The position numbers and the translations under genes are program-made. From assembly GCF_905475395.1 (NCBI RefSeq), contig NC_058339.1, forward strand, positions 45,889,172 to 45,953,171: DNA of 64,000 bases, given 5' to 3'. This document shows positions 61,721 to 64,000 of the stretch, in pieces. The notes beneath the pieces are model-generated. The model was not told the DNA's origin, made no database searches, and saw only the letters and a program-made list of their open reading frames with translations. The first letter of the stretch is position 1. Every line of letters starts with the position of its first letter. This DNA is from Chrysoperla carnea (taxonomy: Eukaryota > Arthropoda > Insecta > Neuroptera > Chrysopidae).

Positions 61721-64000
61721 AAATAAATAATCACTGGGATAATTATTATTACCAATGCAGCAATATATCACTATGTAAATGTACAAATTAAATTAAGGTC
61801 TTAAAAATGTGGTTTCTATTTTTCTAGTCAGACAATTTAAAATATTTTATAGTTTATTATTTTTTTTTAAACTGAATTGGAATGAATTAAATGAAAAAAA
61901 AAATTAAAATATAAAATATTACTACTTTTTGACCAGAAAGTATCAAAGTTTTTCGTATGTGGAATATATAATACAAAAATATTTAATAGGTATATAGTTA
62001 ATGAATGGTACCACGTAAAAAATTAATTATAAAGAATTTAAAATGAGTTGAATTATTTCTACACTTCGAAAGCTAGTCAGATATTTCCCCAAAATATTTC
62101 GAAATAGAAATTTTTTTTAAATTTATGTTTGAAAAGTCGGCCATTCAAAGTGAATTAGAAAAAATTGAACTTATTTTTCTTTACATTATTTTCTTATTTG
62201 TTTTTCAGCGTGAAATTCATGAGCATTTTTTAATTTAGTATATTTATTATATATTTAAAAGAGAATACTTTTCTCGCATGTTTGGATAAATGTCATTTTT
62301 TATAACCTAAAATAGCCTTAAAATTAAGTATTATCATGATTTATTAAATTTATTTATTTCACGGAATAAGAAAATTATACTATTCTACAGAGAGGTGCTG
62401 AATGCAGTTAGGGAATTGGCAAAAAGTGTCAGGAACTTATATGTATAATCGATCTTTAATTTACAATATTTCATCATTTAAAATTATGATTTATCTATAT
62501 ATGACACGTCACGGTGCCCAAATTTAGTTCAAATCATTTGTATTTAATCAAAACAAGAATAGAAGCTAAGAATATGTGAAAAAACGGATCTAATTTTTAT
62601 CATTTGACAATCTTTCGTATTGGCAACTACTTGAAAAAGAAGATAAGTTGCAAATAGTGATAAAATGTTTACCGTTAATATATTTATTAAATAGGAAGTT
62701 ACTCAAAATTTTTGTATTGTATTCCATATATTAGAACGATTTAGTATAATTTTTATTTGGATGAATATGCTCCGGTCAATTTAAAAATTTTAAGATGCAA
62801 AATATTTTTTTAGAATGGGCAAGGATATTTTGAAATAAGTAATTAAGCATAAAACAGGATCCGAGTATTAGTAAATACAAATTTTAAAATCAGCAATTTC
62901 AAATAGAATAACTTGGACGTCTATTAATTTTTTGTAATGTAATTGAAATAGACTTAAAATAATATTATATTATAAAATTAGTTGCGGGATGCGCATCAAT
63001 TAATGTATTTATCTATCGAGGAACTTGAAATTTTCAGGCTTACTATCTAAACGTAGATCTGAGGCTCTTTGGAGTATCCCACTCTGGTTCATTATATCTT
63101 TCGCATATTCTAAATGTCAACTAACATTAAAATTCAAGCATTCTTAATACATGAAGTTACGAAAGTAATTGGAAGCCGGTATTTTTAGGTTTTACTGAAA
63201 TGCATGTTTTAAAAAAATTCATCCATACAAAAATTCTACCATATTTAAACGTTGGTATTATGTAAATATATTTTGTATTATTTATAAATGTAATATTTTT
63301 GTTAAATTATTTTTTTTGTTATTTATTTTGATAATATCTCAGTGATTATAAAACTGTATTATTATTTTTTTAAATACAGTATAAAATAAATGCTTAGTAC
63401 CTACCTTAAAGTAAATAAATGACTAAGTATATTAATAATAAATTGAGTCTCAAGTCAAATTCAATAAGGCTGTGAAAATTGCACCTCAATGTAATATATT
63501 ATTACAATTGATAATCTAAATACTGCCAATCGATTTATACATTTTAATGAAAAAAAACACACAGTACTTTAAATAAACAAAAAAATTTCAAATTTTCTTG
63601 AATATTAGTTGGTCGGATACGAAGGTAGTTTGTCCGATTGCTACCCTGTCCTATACAAATGCTGTCTCACCCTACTGTTTATCGCTAGCTCACATTTACT
63701 TATGATTAATGTGAATAAAAATTATTTCTATTAAAATAATAATAAAACTCCTCAAAATTAAAAAAAAAAATCTTTCTAAATCTACGAAAACCGATTTATA
63801 AAAATAAAAAATTTTCGTTTTTTTTATTTATTCAGCGAAATTATTAAAATAATGTTTTTAGATTTTAACATTTACTATAGAGATTACATGTTAAAAGTTC
63901 GATTTTTAATAATTAATTACACAAAAATCCTTCGTCAGACTTTGTCAAAAAATTATTTTATATGCAAGAGTTAGCAATTAATAACATCAAAAAATCATAA
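61721..64000. other. 3' UTR and gene-free AT-rich DNA
   Basis: No supported coding exon, RNA gene or strong repeat seen to the window end. Open frames are short and stop-dense. Confidence 0.6.
61722..61727 (+). terminator. Poly(A) signal candidate of the SUN gene
   Basis: AATAAA begins two bases after the stop codon. That is very close, so a later signal in the AT-rich DNA downstream may be used instead. Confidence 0.35.

Noticed and set aside
1-64000. tRNA, rRNA and snRNA genes
   Set aside because: No cloverleaf or conserved rRNA or snRNA core was recognised on either strand by eye; a covariance search would be decisive.

Overview
The window is AT-rich eukaryotic nuclear DNA (roughly 70% A+T or more by eye). 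It carries intron-containing protein genes, all on the + strand, separated by long gene-poor stretches full of small inverted-repeat elements. Gene content and style point to an insect: a Gln-rich C2H2 zinc-finger factor with a 46-residue polyQ tract, a fused UMP synthase, SRP68, a TMEM104-type transporter, a klaroid-like SUN protein, and a decayed RNase H-bearing non-LTR retrotransposon. I cannot place it to order from sequence alone.

Layout. 278-634 is the last coding exon of a gene that begins left of the window. 635-7380 is gene-free. A GC-richer block at 7381-7569 looks like a promoter plus first exon. It opens a 54-aa split ORF (7543-7569 joined to 12146-12283) lying just upstream of, or in the leader of, a zinc-finger transcription-factor gene (CDS exons 12638-12965, 13948-14349, 15173-15904, 16552-16727). 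16848-29658 is a 13-kb gene desert with several MITE-like palindromes and two unassigned GC-elevated stretches. Three housekeeping genes follow: Umps (29659-32297, 4 coding exons), Srp68 (33435-36283, 4 exons) and Tmem104 (38240-41752, 5 exons). 41753-51010 is intergenic and repeat-rich. The SUN-domain gene (51011-61720, 8 coding exons plus an alternative terminal exon at 56304-56698) closes the window. I see nothing coding after 61720.

The reconstructions are internally consistent. Every intron is GT-AG, phases match at each junction, and full-length products (483, 588, 498 and 874 aa) agree with family lengths where I know them. The genes are not an operon and share no pathway: pyrimidine synthesis, co-translational targeting, a membrane transporter and nuclear-envelope tethering.

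Most worth a second look: (1) an in-frame TGA in the zinc-finger gene followed by 39 open, coding-like codons containing a phase-1 splice donor like the gene's other donors; (2) the split 54-aa ORF with a C-x2-C/H-x3-H pattern upstream of that gene; (3) a SUN-domain gene that can end in a SUN-less acidic/proline-rich exon instead of its SUN exons; (4) a 428-bp long inverted repeat starting 73 bases after the Tmem104 stop; (5) two oppositely oriented, TA-flanked copies of one MITE bracketing the 5' half of Tmem104; (6) a high density of unrelated foldback elements.
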